Origin: Streptomyces marispadix
GTDB taxonomy: Bacteria > Actinomycetota > Actinomycetes > Streptomycetales > Streptomycetaceae
Length of the DNA: 64,000 bases
Reading direction: 5' to 3'
Assembly (NCBI RefSeq): GCF_022524345.1
Contig: NZ_JAKWJU010000002.1
Span: forward strand, 5,818,001-5,882,000
Part shown: piece by piece, positions 8,879-17,154 of the stretch
Position numbering within the stretch: the stretch's first letter is position 1
Layout of the letters: the number at the start of each line of letters is the position of its first letter
Notes under the pieces: generated by a model
Database searches by the model: none
What the model saw: the letters and a program-made list of their open reading frames with translations, nothing else
Told to the model about the DNA's origin: nothing
Program-made: the position numbers and the translations under genes

Positions 8879-9829
8879 TCACCTCCGGTAGGGGTCGTCG
8901 GCGTGGAGCGCCTTGTCAATGATCTCGCCGACGTCCCCGTCGGTGAAGACGGAGGGGAGCGGAAGGCTCAAATGGTCGAAAACCGCCCGTACTTCGTCGA
9001 CGGTCGGCTCGTCGCTCAGCGGCGGCAGCGCATGCAGGTCGAGCCGCTCGGCCTGCTCCCTGCTCTGGTGCAGCTCGGTGACGTAGTAGTCGTAGAGCGG
9101 CTGGTCACGGGCGACGAGCAGGTTGACGCGATTGGGGTCGTCCTGCGTGATGACAAGGCAGGATTCGGACAGGTCGAAGCGGAGAGTCGGCACGCCGGAG
9201 GAGAGGTGGACGCTGATCTCCAGGGTGTCCAGCCGCTGCCTGTACCAGCAGGCGGCCAGCACCGTCGCATACGACTCCTTGCGGGTACGGGTCGTCGTCC
9301 AGGCGTTGGCCGCCTCGGTGTTGCGCTGCCGTGCGAAGGTCTGCCGGAAGCGCGCGTAGTCCGAACAGGTCTTCTCGCTGCCGGGGTTGATGATGTCGAT
9401 CTTGATGCTGAGCGGCGTGCGCTGCCGGGTCGCCGCCTCGACACAGCGCGGCAGCGTCACCGCACGCAGATAGGTGCCCGTACCGCCCTTGAAGTACCAG
9501 CGGTTGGTCTGCTCCCGTGCCTTGCTCAGCGCCTCGCCGACCTCGCTGCCCGACAGGGAGCGCACCATCGCCAGATCCTCAAGGGCGCGGCGGGTGTCCG
9601 CCGACACCTCCTGGATGTCCGAACGGCGGCGCACACGCTCGGTCATGGAACCCACCGCGAGCGCGCCGAGCACCAGCAGCGTCGCCCCCGACGAGACGTC
9701 CTCGCTGACGACCTCTCCGAAGACGTCGAGGAACCCGATCGTCAGGCCGAGCCCTACGGCGATGACGACGTCCAGGTTCCTGATGACCCAGCCGATGCCG
9801 GACTCCAGACGTCCGGGACGCTGTGCCAC
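8879..9829 (-). CDS. Two-TM membrane protein with unknown cytosolic domain
   Basis: 316 residues. Two hydrophobic segments lie near residues 18-36 and 44-60, then about 250 residues of soluble alpha/beta sequence. A conspicuous element is NRWYFKGGTGTYLRAVTLP followed by IKIDIINPGSEKTCSDYARFR, which reads like a nucleotide- or lipid-phosphate-binding loop plus strand, but I cannot assign a family. GTG at 9829 is chosen because GGGGAGGGG lies 7 nt upstream; ATG at 9859 has no ribosome site. It is the first gene of the coupled trio with the cupin-like protein and the IMPase, and lies 121 bp downstream of the SpoIIE phosphatase gene on the same strand. Confidence 0.7.
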   Translation of the reverse strand: MAQRPGRLESGIGWVIRNLDVVIAVGLGLTIGFLDVFGEVVSEDVSSGATLLVLGALAVGSMTERVRRRSDIQEVSADTRRALEDLAMVRSLSGSEVGEALSKAREQTNRWYFKGGTGTYLRAVTLPRCVEAATRQRTPLSIKIDIINPGSEKTCSDYARFRQTFARQRNTEAANAWTTTRTRKESYATVLAACWYRQRLDTLEISVHLSSGVPTLRFDLSESCLVITQDDPNRVNLLVARDQPLYDYYVTELHQSREQAERLDLHALPPLSDEPTVDEVRAVFDHLSLPLPSVFTDGDVGEIIDKALHADDPYRR

Positions 9830-9950
9830 GAAACCACCCCTCCCCGTGATGACCAGCATCGTAGGAGGAGCGGCGGGCGGCCCGCCAGGCGGGTCCGCTC
9901 CGGGGGACGGCCCCGCGCCGCGCCCGGACGGGCCGTCAACCGGCCGCGGC

Positions 9951-11243
9951 TTACGAGGAGTTCTTGAAGTCCAGGCAGAGCGCCGTCGCGTCGTCGCGCG
10001 GATCGTGGCCCTGGTCGGCCAGTACGGAACGGGTGAACGCCTGCACCGCCTCACGAGGGTGCTCGGAGGCGGTCGCCTCCAGCAGGCGGCGCAGACTGCG
10101 GTCCTCCTGCGTCGGCTCCAGCATGCCGTCGGTGAGCAGGAGGAGCCGGTCGCCGGGGCGCAGATCGAGGCTCTGAAGGCGATAACCGGACTCCGGAAGG
10201 ATTCCGAAGGGGATGTCCACGAGCGGGGTGAGCTGTTCCGCTCTGCCGTCGCGCAGCCGCAGCGGAAACTGGTGCCCGGCGTTGACGAAGGCGTTCTCCC
10301 CGGTATCGAAGCCGATCCACATGAGCTGCCCGGTGACCATGGCCTGCGCACCGTGCTCGGCCAGCGCGCCGCGCACCTGCTCGGTCTGTTCGGTCACGGC
10401 GTCGTGCTCCTGCACGGCGTGCTCCACGACGGCCTGGTTGGCCGCCCTGGCCTGGTCGATCAGGCCCTGGCCCGTGCGGCGGGCGTTGCGCAGCGCGGCG
10501 ACCACCACCGTGGCGAGCTGCGCCGCCCGTACGTCGTGGCCCATGGCATCGGTGAGGGACACGGTGATGCCGTTCTCGCCCAGCGCGTAGTCGAACGTGT
10601 CACCGCCGACCTGCGCGGCGGGCTCCAGCGAACCGGCGAGGGTGACCGGGCCCGCCTCGCACGTGTACGACTCCGGCAGCAGCTGATGCTGTATCTCGGA
10701 GGCCAGCGACATCGGAGTGGTGCGCCGCCCCCACTCGTAGAGGTCGGTGAAGCGCCTGTTGACGATCACGACATAGGCGAGGGCGTGTGCGGCCTCGGTC
10801 ATGTGGTCGAGCTGTGCGCGGTCGGGCGGCTCTGGCAGCGTCAGCTCCAGCAGCCCGATGGCGTCACCGCGGTGGGTGACCGGTGCGATGACCTTGGTCA
10901 GCCCGGAGTGCGGCTCCGACTGCTGCGCGGGTCCATGCGACAGGACGCCCATGGCGTCGACCGCTTCGAATTCCAGGGACCCGATCCAGGGCCGCTGCGA
11001 GCGGACCACGTGCCCGTAGACGGTCCCGGCGAGCGCCAGCGGCTTCGGCCCGTCCCCGCTCGCGACGTTGTCCCCGGTCAGCCGGACGACGGCCTTGCCG
11101 CCGAGGTCCGTGATCAGGAAGGACACGTCGACCGCCTGGAACTCCCGCTGGAGTATCCGCGCGAGCACGGCCACCGATCTCACCGGCCGCTCGATCTCCA
11201 CGGCGGACAGCAGCTCGGCCACCCAAGCACGCCGGTCACCCAT
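9951..11243 (-). CDS. PP2C-type SpoIIE-family serine/threonine phosphatase with GAF-like N-terminus
   Basis: 430 residues. The first 170 or so look like a GAF-type sensory domain (FLITDLGGKAVVRL, IGLLELTLP). From about 180 a SpoIIE/PP2C domain follows: ASEIQHQLLP, VGGDTFDYAL, LTDAMGHDVRAAQLA, NAGHQFPLRLRDG, LLLLTDGMLEP and the closing DDATALCLD, carrying the expected metal-binding aspartates. Family members dephosphorylate anti-sigma-factor antagonists in partner-switching pathways. No anti-sigma or STAS gene is adjacent, so its partner is elsewhere. ATG at 11243 begins MGDRRAW. Upstream is a 358-bp divergent intergenic region. Confidence 0.88.
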   Translation of the reverse strand: MGDRRAWVAELLSAVEIERPVRSVAVLARILQREFQAVDVSFLITDLGGKAVVRLTGDNVASGDGPKPLALAGTVYGHVVRSQRPWIGSLEFEAVDAMGVLSHGPAQQSEPHSGLTKVIAPVTHRGDAIGLLELTLPEPPDRAQLDHMTEAAHALAYVVIVNRRFTDLYEWGRRTTPMSLASEIQHQLLPESYTCEAGPVTLAGSLEPAAQVGGDTFDYALGENGITVSLTDAMGHDVRAAQLATVVVAALRNARRTGQGLIDQARAANQAVVEHAVQEHDAVTEQTEQVRGALAEHGAQAMVTGQLMWIGFDTGENAFVNAGHQFPLRLRDGRAEQLTPLVDIPFGILPESGYRLQSLDLRPGDRLLLLTDGMLEPTQEDRSLRRLLEATASEHPREAVQAFTRSVLADQGHDPRDDATALCLDFKNSS

Positions 11244-11601
11244 GTACCGCGCCTTTCGCTCCCGTCGGGCACAAACCCGGACCCGGTCCCGCCCCCGCGG
11301 ACGGCCCGTTGCGGGGGCGGGCCGGTGGACGGTCCTTCCGGTCAGCGTGCTGCCTGTTCACGGGAGCGGCCCGGCGGGCGGCCCCGTACGGGTGAGCGGG
11401 GGTGAGCCGAGAGTGAGCCGGGGGGTGAGCCGGGGGGCGTCCCGATTCCCTGGTCCCCCTGGTCCGCCCCGGTCCTCAGCTTCCCCCGGCCTCCCGGCTT
11501 CCTCGTCCTCCGGCTTTCCGGCTGCGCCGCCCCCCCATCCCCTCAAGCCCAATAGGCTGCGCTTCGTCGCCTGTCTCCCGCGAAGTCACCAGGATCACGC
11601 G
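11244..11601. other. Divergent intergenic region
   Basis: No credible gene on either strand. It separates the SpoIIE phosphatase gene (left) from the PCMT-like gene (right) and must hold both promoters. Around 11390-11445 there is a run of imperfect GTGAGCCGGGG repeats, followed by a C-rich stretch. I see no convincing -35/-10 pair. Confidence 0.5.
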
Positions 11602-12732
11602 ATGCCCGACGTCTCACCGTCCGCGCTCGACAGCGCCATCGCCGCCGTGCCCGCGGAGCGGTTCCTCGGCGTGGACGGCCGTGCCGTACGCCCCTGCACG
11701 CCCCCCGACGTCACCTACCGCCATCTGCACATGCTCGACGTCCCACCGGGAGCGAACGTCCTGGACGTCGGCCTCGGTTCGGGACTCTCCGCAGCGCTGC
11801 TCGCCCGACTGGCCGGTCCCGGCGGGCAGGTGACCGCCGTCGAGATCGATCCGCGGCTGGCCGCGCGTGCCAAGACCCTCTACGGCGAGCACGCCCACCG
11901 GGTGGGTGTCGTCGTGGGCGACGGGCTCCCCGGCCACCCTCCTTGTGCGCCCTACGACCGCATACTCGCGGGCGTCACCCCGCCCGCCGTACCTGACGTC
12001 TGGCTGCGCCAACTCAAGCCGGGCGGCGTGCTGTTGTGCGGTGTACGCATCAGCGGCCTGCCCGGCGGCCATGCCATCGCCCGTATCACCGCCCGTGCCA
12101 CCGGCCCCGGCCCCGGCCCCGGCCCCGGCCCCGGCCCCGGCCCCGGCCCCGGCCCCGGCCCCGGCCCCGGCCCCGGTACCGGCACCGGCACCGGCCCCGA
12201 CGAACGGCACGACCCGTACCAAGTCACCGTCCACCAGGGCGGATACATGCCGATGACCGTCCCTGAAGGGTGGGCGGACGTCGGCGGGGACGCCGTCACA
12301 CGCGCCTCCGACCCCGAACGGCCGCAGTGCTCACTGACCCTCCTCGGCGCCCACGACCCCGCCACCGCCGCCGCACTGTGCGCCGCGCTCACCTCCGCCC
12401 CGCACATCGAGGCCGCTCCCGTGACGGGCGGCGACTGGCACCACTTGAAGAACTGGCTCATGGCCACCGCCCCCGACGGGCTGCTCGAAGCGACCCTCGA
12501 CCAGGGCACGGGCGTCGGCATCGGTCTCACCGGACCGGACGGCGCGCAACACGCCGCGCTGGTCACGGGTTTCGACCTCATCGCCGACGACGCGGACTCG
12601 CCCGCCCTCGAATCGCTCACCGGCCTGATCCGCCGCTGGCGGGCCCTCGGCGCTCTCCGTACGCACGAACTGCCCGCACGGGCGCACCGCGAGGGCGACG
12701 TGTGGCACATACGGTTCGAAGCCGGGGAATGA
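11602..12732 (+). CDS. Protein-L-isoaspartate O-methyltransferase-like SAM methyltransferase with Gly-Pro repeat
   Basis: 376 residues. The N-terminal 170 form a Rossmann SAM-methyltransferase: motif I VLDVGLGSG at residues 53-61, then VTAVEID, and LKPGGVLLCGV. The overall pattern is PCMT-like, but the usual isoaspartyl-binding segment before motif I is replaced by RPCTPPDVTYRHLHM, so the acceptor substrate may differ. Residues 168-199 are a run of GP/GT dipeptides encoded by a hexanucleotide repeat. The following C-terminal domain of about 175 residues (QCSLTLLGAHDP, GDWHHLKNWLMA) is not a family I recognise; similar two-domain methyltransferases modify peptides in some actinobacterial RiPP loci, but no precursor gene is visible here. 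ATG at 11602 has AGGA 7 nt upstream. Confidence 0.8.
   Translation: MPDVSPSALDSAIAAVPAERFLGVDGRAVRPCTPPDVTYRHLHMLDVPPGANVLDVGLGSGLSAALLARLAGPGGQVTAVEIDPRLAARAKTLYGEHAHRVGVVVGDGLPGHPPCAPYDRILAGVTPPAVPDVWLRQLKPGGVLLCGVRISGLPGGHAIARITARATGPGPGPGPGPGPGPGPGPGPGPGPGTGTGTGPDERHDPYQVTVHQGGYMPMTVPEGWADVGGDAVTRASDPERPQCSLTLLGAHDPATAAALCAALTSAPHIEAAPVTGGDWHHLKNWLMATAPDGLLEATLDQGTGVGIGLTGPDGAQHAALVTGFDLIADDADSPALESLTGLIRRWRALGALRTHELPARAHREGDVWHIRFEAGE
12103..12198 (+). repeat. (GGCCCC)n hexanucleotide repeat inside a coding sequence
   Basis: Twelve perfect GGCCCC units (12103-12174) are followed by GGTACC, GGCACC, GGCACC and GGCCCC, all in frame, encoding Gly-Pro then Gly-Thr dipeptides in the PCMT-like protein. 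Unit gain or loss keeps the frame, so the linker length can vary without inactivating the protein. Confidence 0.97.
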
Positions 12733-12925
12733 CAGCGGGGAGTGATACGGGGGCGCCGAGGCCAGCGAACGGAAGAGGCACCAGGCGAACGGAAGAGGCG
12801 CGGGGCGCGAACGGGGCGCCGGCTGCGGACAGTCGCTCCGTCCGGGCACATGGCGCCGCCCGGTCTCCCACCCCAACTCCCTTACGTCAGCGCCTCGTCT
12901 GGTCCCGGTCCCCACCCGGCGGCGT

Positions 12926-13726
12926 TCAGTCCGTGTGCAGCCGCTCCAGCAGCGCGGGCAGCGCCTCGCCGATCGGTTCCCGCACGACCTCGGACGCCAA
13001 CTCGTCATACGGCGTGGGCTCGGCGTTGACGATGACGAGACGCGCGCCGTGCTCCACGGCGATCCCCGCGAGCGACGCCGCGGGCTGCACCTGTAGCGAC
13101 GTACCCACCGCCACGAAGACGTCGCACGCCTTCGCCACGGCGACCGCCCGGCCCAGCACGTCCGGATCGAGGGCCTGTCCGAACATCACCGTCGCCGACT
13201 TCAGGATGCCCCCGCACTCCAGACAGGCCGGATCCTCCTCGCCCGCCTCGACCCGCTCCAGCGCCTCCGCCATCGGGCCCCCGGCCTCGCACCGCGTACA
13301 GACCACGGATCGTGAACTGCCGTGCAGTTCCAGCACCTTGCGGTCGGGCAGGCCCGCGAGCTGGTGGAGTCCGTCGACGTTCTGTGTGATGACGCGCACC
13401 GGCCTGCCGGACCTCTCCAGCTCCGCGACGGCCTCGTGCGCGGCGTTGGGCCGTGCCTTCCAGGTGGGGCTGGTGCGCCGCATCTGCCATGACCTGCGGC
13501 GGATGTCCGGGTCGTTCATGTAGTAGTCGTAGGTGACGAGCTTCTCCGCCTCCGGATCGCTGCGCCAAAGCCCTTGCGGGCCGCGGTAGTCGGGGATGCC
13601 GGAGTCCGTGGAGATCCCGGCACCGCTGAGGATCGCGACGAGCGGGCCACGGGGCGAGGAGGCGCCCGGCGTCTCCGGCGCGGGCTCGGCGGAGGGGCGG
13701 GGCGCGGGCTCGGGGGAGGCGGTCAT
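12926..13726 (-). CDS. Sir2-family NAD-dependent protein deacylase (sirtuin)
   Basis: 266 residues. Signatures in order: GAGISTDSGIPDYRG (NAD binding), TQNVDGLHQLAG, catalytic histidine in ELHGSSR, a zinc finger with CTRC and CLEC cysteine pairs, and GTSLQVQPAASL. A full-size sirtuin that removes acyl groups from protein lysines using NAD. ATG at 13726 starts a Pro/Ala/Ser-rich leader of about 25 residues; a later start is possible. Its 3' end converges with the PCMT-like gene across 193 bp, where no obvious terminator is seen. Confidence 0.92.
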   Translation of the reverse strand: MTASPEPAPRPSAEPAPETPGASSPRGPLVAILSGAGISTDSGIPDYRGPQGLWRSDPEAEKLVTYDYYMNDPDIRRRSWQMRRTSPTWKARPNAAHEAVAELERSGRPVRVITQNVDGLHQLAGLPDRKVLELHGSSRSVVCTRCEAGGPMAEALERVEAGEEDPACLECGGILKSATVMFGQALDPDVLGRAVAVAKACDVFVAVGTSLQVQPAASLAGIAVEHGARLVIVNAEPTPYDELASEVVREPIGEALPALLERLHTD

Positions 13727-14095
13727 GCCCGTCAAGGGTAGTGCGGCACACGCACGGGAAGCACCGGGCCGCCGGGGCGGTCGTCGGCTCCGCGCTGAAG
13801 GCCCCGCAGGGAGGCCGCCGGGTTCGGCGAGCCGATCAAGGCAGCCGTCGAAGCCGCCGGGGGAGAACGGGAGTTGTTGTCCTGGCTCCTCGTGACCGTT
13901 CCGCCGTACGGCGTTCCGCCTCTGTGCGCTCGGCGAACGTCCACGGGCCGACCCCGCGGTCCGGTTTGTCCGCGGGAAATGCTCGCATCGGGACAGGTGT
14001 GCGCCGGAAGCCTTGGAAGGCGGGTGACCCGGTAGTAGCTTTTGCCGGTCCCACCCCCCACGGGCCCTGCGCCCGCGCGAGCGAAGAGGTTCCAC
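13727..14095. other. Divergent intergenic region
   Basis: No gene seen. It separates the sirtuin gene (minus) from the secreted-protein gene (plus). It contains the palindromic CGCCGTACGGCG near 13912 and the promoter candidate at 14013-14041 listed separately. Confidence 0.5.
14013..14041 (+). promoter_or_regulatory. Candidate vegetative promoter of the secreted-protein gene
   Basis: TTGGAA (14013-14018) and TAGCTT (14036-14041) are separated by 17 bp, close to the streptomycete HrdB pattern. Transcription would begin near 14048, giving a 5' leader of about 50 nt before GTG 14096. Confidence 0.4.
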
Positions 14096-15499
14096 GTGAA
14101 GCGTGTTACTAGCCGCGCCTATCTTGCCGCGATCTGCATATCCGGTCTGCTGGTCGCCGGGAGCGTGGTTCCCCACGCCGCGGGCACCACGGCCAAGGAG
14201 GGCACCGAAGCGTCAGCCCCGAACGGTTCGGCGGACGACGGCCGAAGACACGAACTCTCCGTCAGAGCCGGTGATTCCGACTCGGCGAGGATCAACCGCC
14301 CAGCGGACCGCGGCGGCCCCAACACCCTGAAGAAGACCGACGTCACGCTCTCCTCGTACGACGCCGAGGAGGGCCGCGCCGTTCTCAGCCGGAAGGACCG
14401 CGGCGGCGAGGCCGGCGCCATCGACGTCCGCGAGGGCGATGTGATCGCCAGTCCGCCCACGAAGGCCGCTCCCGCGGGCGCGCTCGTCAAGGTCGAGGAC
14501 GTGGGCTCCACCGACGGCGGCAAGGCCGAACTCCGCACCTCCCGCGCCGACCTGACGGAGGTCTTCGGCGGCGCCGAGGCCGACGGGAAGGTGCCCGTGC
14601 CGTCCTCGGAGTGGAAGGTCGACCCGATGGTCGAGGGCCTCGATGTGACCCGGGGCCCGTCGAAGAACTCCCGCGGCGCATCGGACACTTCGGGGAAGGC
14701 CGGACGCGAGGCCGACGTCGGGGACCTGCACTTCGACTTCGGCACCCGGCTGCCCGACTCCGGAGACGACCAGGAACCCGAGCCCCCGGCCGAGGTCGGC
14801 GGCTATCTGGAGATCTCACCGAAGGTCGACTTCTCCTACGACGGGCACGGCTCGGCCGACCCGGCCGAGGCGACCGCGTCCCTCGGAATCGGAGGCGACT
14901 ACAAGGCCGGCTGGCGCGTCAAGGGCGTCGTGGAACCCCGCGCCGCGGACCGCCTTCCCCTCGCCGAGATGACCGCACACCCCGTGATCATGGTCGGTCC
15001 GGTGCCGGTCGTCGTCACCGTGAAGCTGACGCTCGTCCTCAAGACCCGCGCGGACGGCCGCCTCCAGGTGGACGTGGACCAGGACGTGACCGGGTCGGTG
15101 AAGGTCGGCACGCGCTACGCAAAGGACACGGGCTGGGAGTCCGACTCGCACGCCGACGGCTCGGCTCTCCCGGGCGGCAAGGCCGACGTCTCCGGTCAGG
15201 GCGAGCTGCGAACGCTGCTCGGCCCCGAGGCGAACCTGAGCCTGTACGACACGGTGGGCGTGGAGGCGTTCTTCGGCCCCTATCTGCGGGCCACCGCCCA
15301 GTTCGCCGAGCAGGGGCAGGGAGCGCCCGCCGAGGGGAGCGGTTCGTGGAAGCTCTTCGGCGGTCTGACCCTGGAGAGTTCCCTCTTCGCCCAGCTTCCG
15401 TTCGTGGTCATCGGAGACCGTCCGTCGAAGCGGATCAACTTCCCGCCGATCAGCCGCGAATGGTTCATCACGGAGGGCAAGCTCCCGGCCGGCTCCTGA
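14096..15499 (+). CDS. Secreted protein of unknown function
   Basis: 467 residues. GTG at 14096 has GAAGAGG 6 nt upstream. The N-terminus is a clear signal peptide: VKRVTSRAYLAAICISGLL followed by a small-residue stretch with a likely cleavage around residue 30. There is no lipobox, LPXTG or other anchor. The first half is acidic and Lys/Glu/Asp-rich; the second half is strand-rich with repeated hydrophobic valine stretches (HPVIMVGPVPVVVTVKLTLV) and ends ISREWFITEGKLPAGS. The residue pattern suggests an extracellular beta-structured protein, but no enzyme motif is apparent. It is followed by a strong hairpin terminator. Confidence 0.75.
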   Translation: MKRVTSRAYLAAICISGLLVAGSVVPHAAGTTAKEGTEASAPNGSADDGRRHELSVRAGDSDSARINRPADRGGPNTLKKTDVTLSSYDAEEGRAVLSRKDRGGEAGAIDVREGDVIASPPTKAAPAGALVKVEDVGSTDGGKAELRTSRADLTEVFGGAEADGKVPVPSSEWKVDPMVEGLDVTRGPSKNSRGASDTSGKAGREADVGDLHFDFGTRLPDSGDDQEPEPPAEVGGYLEISPKVDFSYDGHGSADPAEATASLGIGGDYKAGWRVKGVVEPRAADRLPLAEMTAHPVIMVGPVPVVVTVKLTLVLKTRADGRLQVDVDQDVTGSVKVGTRYAKDTGWESDSHADGSALPGGKADVSGQGELRTLLGPEANLSLYDTVGVEAFFGPYLRATAQFAEQGQGAPAEGSGSWKLFGGLTLESSLFAQLPFVVIGDRPSKRINFPPISREWFITEGKLPAGS

Positions 15500-15572
15500 C
15501 CTCCGGGAGATCAGCGGAGGTCCCACCCTCGGGCCGCTGCACGCACAGAGGTCCCGAGCCGCGGCGATGAAC

Positions 15573-15612
15573 GCCGGTCCCTCGGGCACGCAGTCGTGCC
15601 CGAGGGACCGGC
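15573..15612 (+). terminator. Strong hairpin terminator
   Basis: A perfect 16-bp inverted repeat (GCCGGTCCCTCGGGCA and its complement, 15573-15588 and 15597-15612) extends to 18 bp across the loop, 74 bp after the secreted-protein stop. No T-run follows, as is usual in this GC range. Confidence 0.85.
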
Positions 15613-15786
15613 AAGCCGCACGTCGCCTGCGGTCCGCCGGGTCTGCCCGCGGCACGCGCGTCGGCCGGTCGCTTCACCGGTAAGTCCCGGCGCAGCGCCG
15701 GATGTTCACGGCCCGCACGGCCGCCGACGGCACGACCCGCCCGACGCTCCGTCCAGAAGGCCCCGCCGGGGACTAGTCACGCGGAA

Positions 15787-15801
15787 TGTATACGACATAC
15801 A
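15787..15801. promoter_or_regulatory. Palindromic operator candidate upstream of the opp remnant
   Basis: TGTAT-ACGAC-ATACA is a perfect 5+5 inverted repeat in a locally A/T-rich spot 42 bp before the TTG start. The GTATAC core resembles GntR-type operators (inference). Confidence 0.4.
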
Positions 15802-15843
15802 GTCGCCCGCGTCCCGGTCGTTCGGCTTCAAAGGTGGGCAGCC

Positions 15844-17061
15844 TTGCGCCTTCGCGTACGAGGTTCCTCGGGTGCCGCGTTCCGTTCTGCGGCGCTGCCC
15901 ACGGCCGTACTCGCGCTGGGCGGGACCGGCTGCGCGTCGCTGACGACGTCGGCGACCGAGGTGGGCGGAGTGCGGATGACCGACGAGCGGCCCATGCGCG
16001 ACGGCGGCTCGCTCACAGTGGCGTTCAAGTCCGATCCCGACAAGCTCGATCCGAGCCTCGGCAGCACTCTCGTGGGGCGCAGCGTCTTGGCAGCGATGTG
16101 CCAGAAGCTCTACGACACCGACGCACGCAACCACATACGGCCCCAACTGGCCGGGAAAATGCCCGAGGTGAGCGACGGCGGCCGCAAGGTGGTCATCGAG
16201 GTCCGCAAGGGCGCCCGCTTCAGCGACGGCACGCCGCTGGACGCGAAGGCCGTCGAGACCTCGCCGCGCCGTCACCGCGATCTGCCCGAGTCGGCACGCG
16301 CCGGCGAACTCGAACCGGTCCAGAGCATCGAGGCCGTCGGCGGCGACAAGGTCGAACCGCGCCTGAAGGAGCCCTACGAGCCGCTGCTGGGCGCGCTCGC
16401 CGACCGCTCCGGGATGGTGATGTCGCCGCGCGCACTGAAGAGGTACGGCAAGGACTTCGCCGCGCAGCCCTCGTGCGTCGGGCCGTTCCGCTTCAAGCAG
16501 CGGGTGGCGGGCGACCGCATCGTGCTGGAGAAGGACCTCGGCGACCGCATCGCCGTGATGTACCTCGGCGAGATCGTCGAAGTCGCCCCGGCCGCCGAGC
16601 TGTTCGCGGTGCCGAAGCACCCGTACACGCAGGCCCTGCTCTCCGCGGTGCCCGTACCCGATCCGCCGGCGCAGCGGGCGCGGCAGCGGATCGTTCTGGA
16701 GGGCGACCTGACCGGGCCCGTCTTCCCCAAGGCCGGGGGAGGGACGCAGACTGTCGACCACTGCCGCTTCCACACACGCTGTCCCCTCGCCTACGACCGC
16801 TGCCGTACGCAGGCACCCGAGCACCGCACGCTGCCGGGCACGGGCCCTGACGGCTCGGACGGCGGGCGCACGGTGGCCTGCCACCTCGTCGAGGACGACG
16901 GGACTGCCCCCCGACGCGGCGGTGCCGCCGTCCGGCGTCCGGCCCGCGGCGACCGCCCCCTAGCCCCGCTCGCAGCGACCACCCGACAGCGACCACCCGA
17001 CAGCCACCACCCGACAGCCACCACCCCGCAGACCCCGGCCCCGCAGACCCCGACCCCGTGA
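15844..17061 (+). pseudogene. Opp operon remnant: oligopeptide-binding protein N-part fused to OppF C-terminus
   Basis: A single 405-codon frame (TTG at 15844, with AAAGGTGG upstream) joins two unrelated pieces. Residues 1-230 match the start of an SBP_bac_5 peptide-binding protein: signal-like leader with a weak lipobox (GGTGC), GGSLTVAFKSDPDKLDPSLG, KGARFSDGTPLDAKAV, SCVGPFRFKQRVAGDRIVLEK. From about 232 it becomes the tail of an OppF-type ATPase: DRIAVMYLGEIVEVAPAAEL, KHPYTQALLSAVPVPDP and the oligo/dipeptide C-terminal cysteine motif HCRFHTRCPLAYDRC. Walker A, signature and Walker B are absent, as are the binding protein's second half, both permeases and OppD. The simplest reading is an in-frame deletion through an oppA-BCD-F operon. 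The last 50 residues are low-complexity repeats. The product cannot work as a transporter part. Confidence 0.85.
16977..17028 (+). repeat. 14-bp tandem repeat at the 3' end of the opp remnant
   Basis: Units of GACCACCCGACAGC (third unit begins CACC) occur about 3.5 times and grade into CAGACCCCGGCCC-like repeats up to 17053, encoding the Thr/Pro/His/Asp-rich tail. Confidence 0.85.
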
Positions 17062-17154
17062 CCCCCGACCCCGTGACCCTGACCCGATTCCCGGCGTCCG
17101 CCCGCCCGACCCCGAGCACCGCCCGAGCCTCCCGAATCAGGAGCCGCACAGCCC

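Noticed and set aside
9830..10351. Upstream extension of the two-TM protein frame
   Set aside because: It overlaps the SpoIIE phosphatase in another frame with Arg/Ser-rich composition, and a good ribosome site marks GTG 9829 as the start.
12103..12198. CRISPR array
   Set aside because: Units are contiguous 6-mers with no spacers and encode protein; no cas genes are in the window.
16510..16552. Deletion in the opp operon by recombination between the 13-bp repeats
   Set aside because: Such an event would leave only one copy, but both are present.
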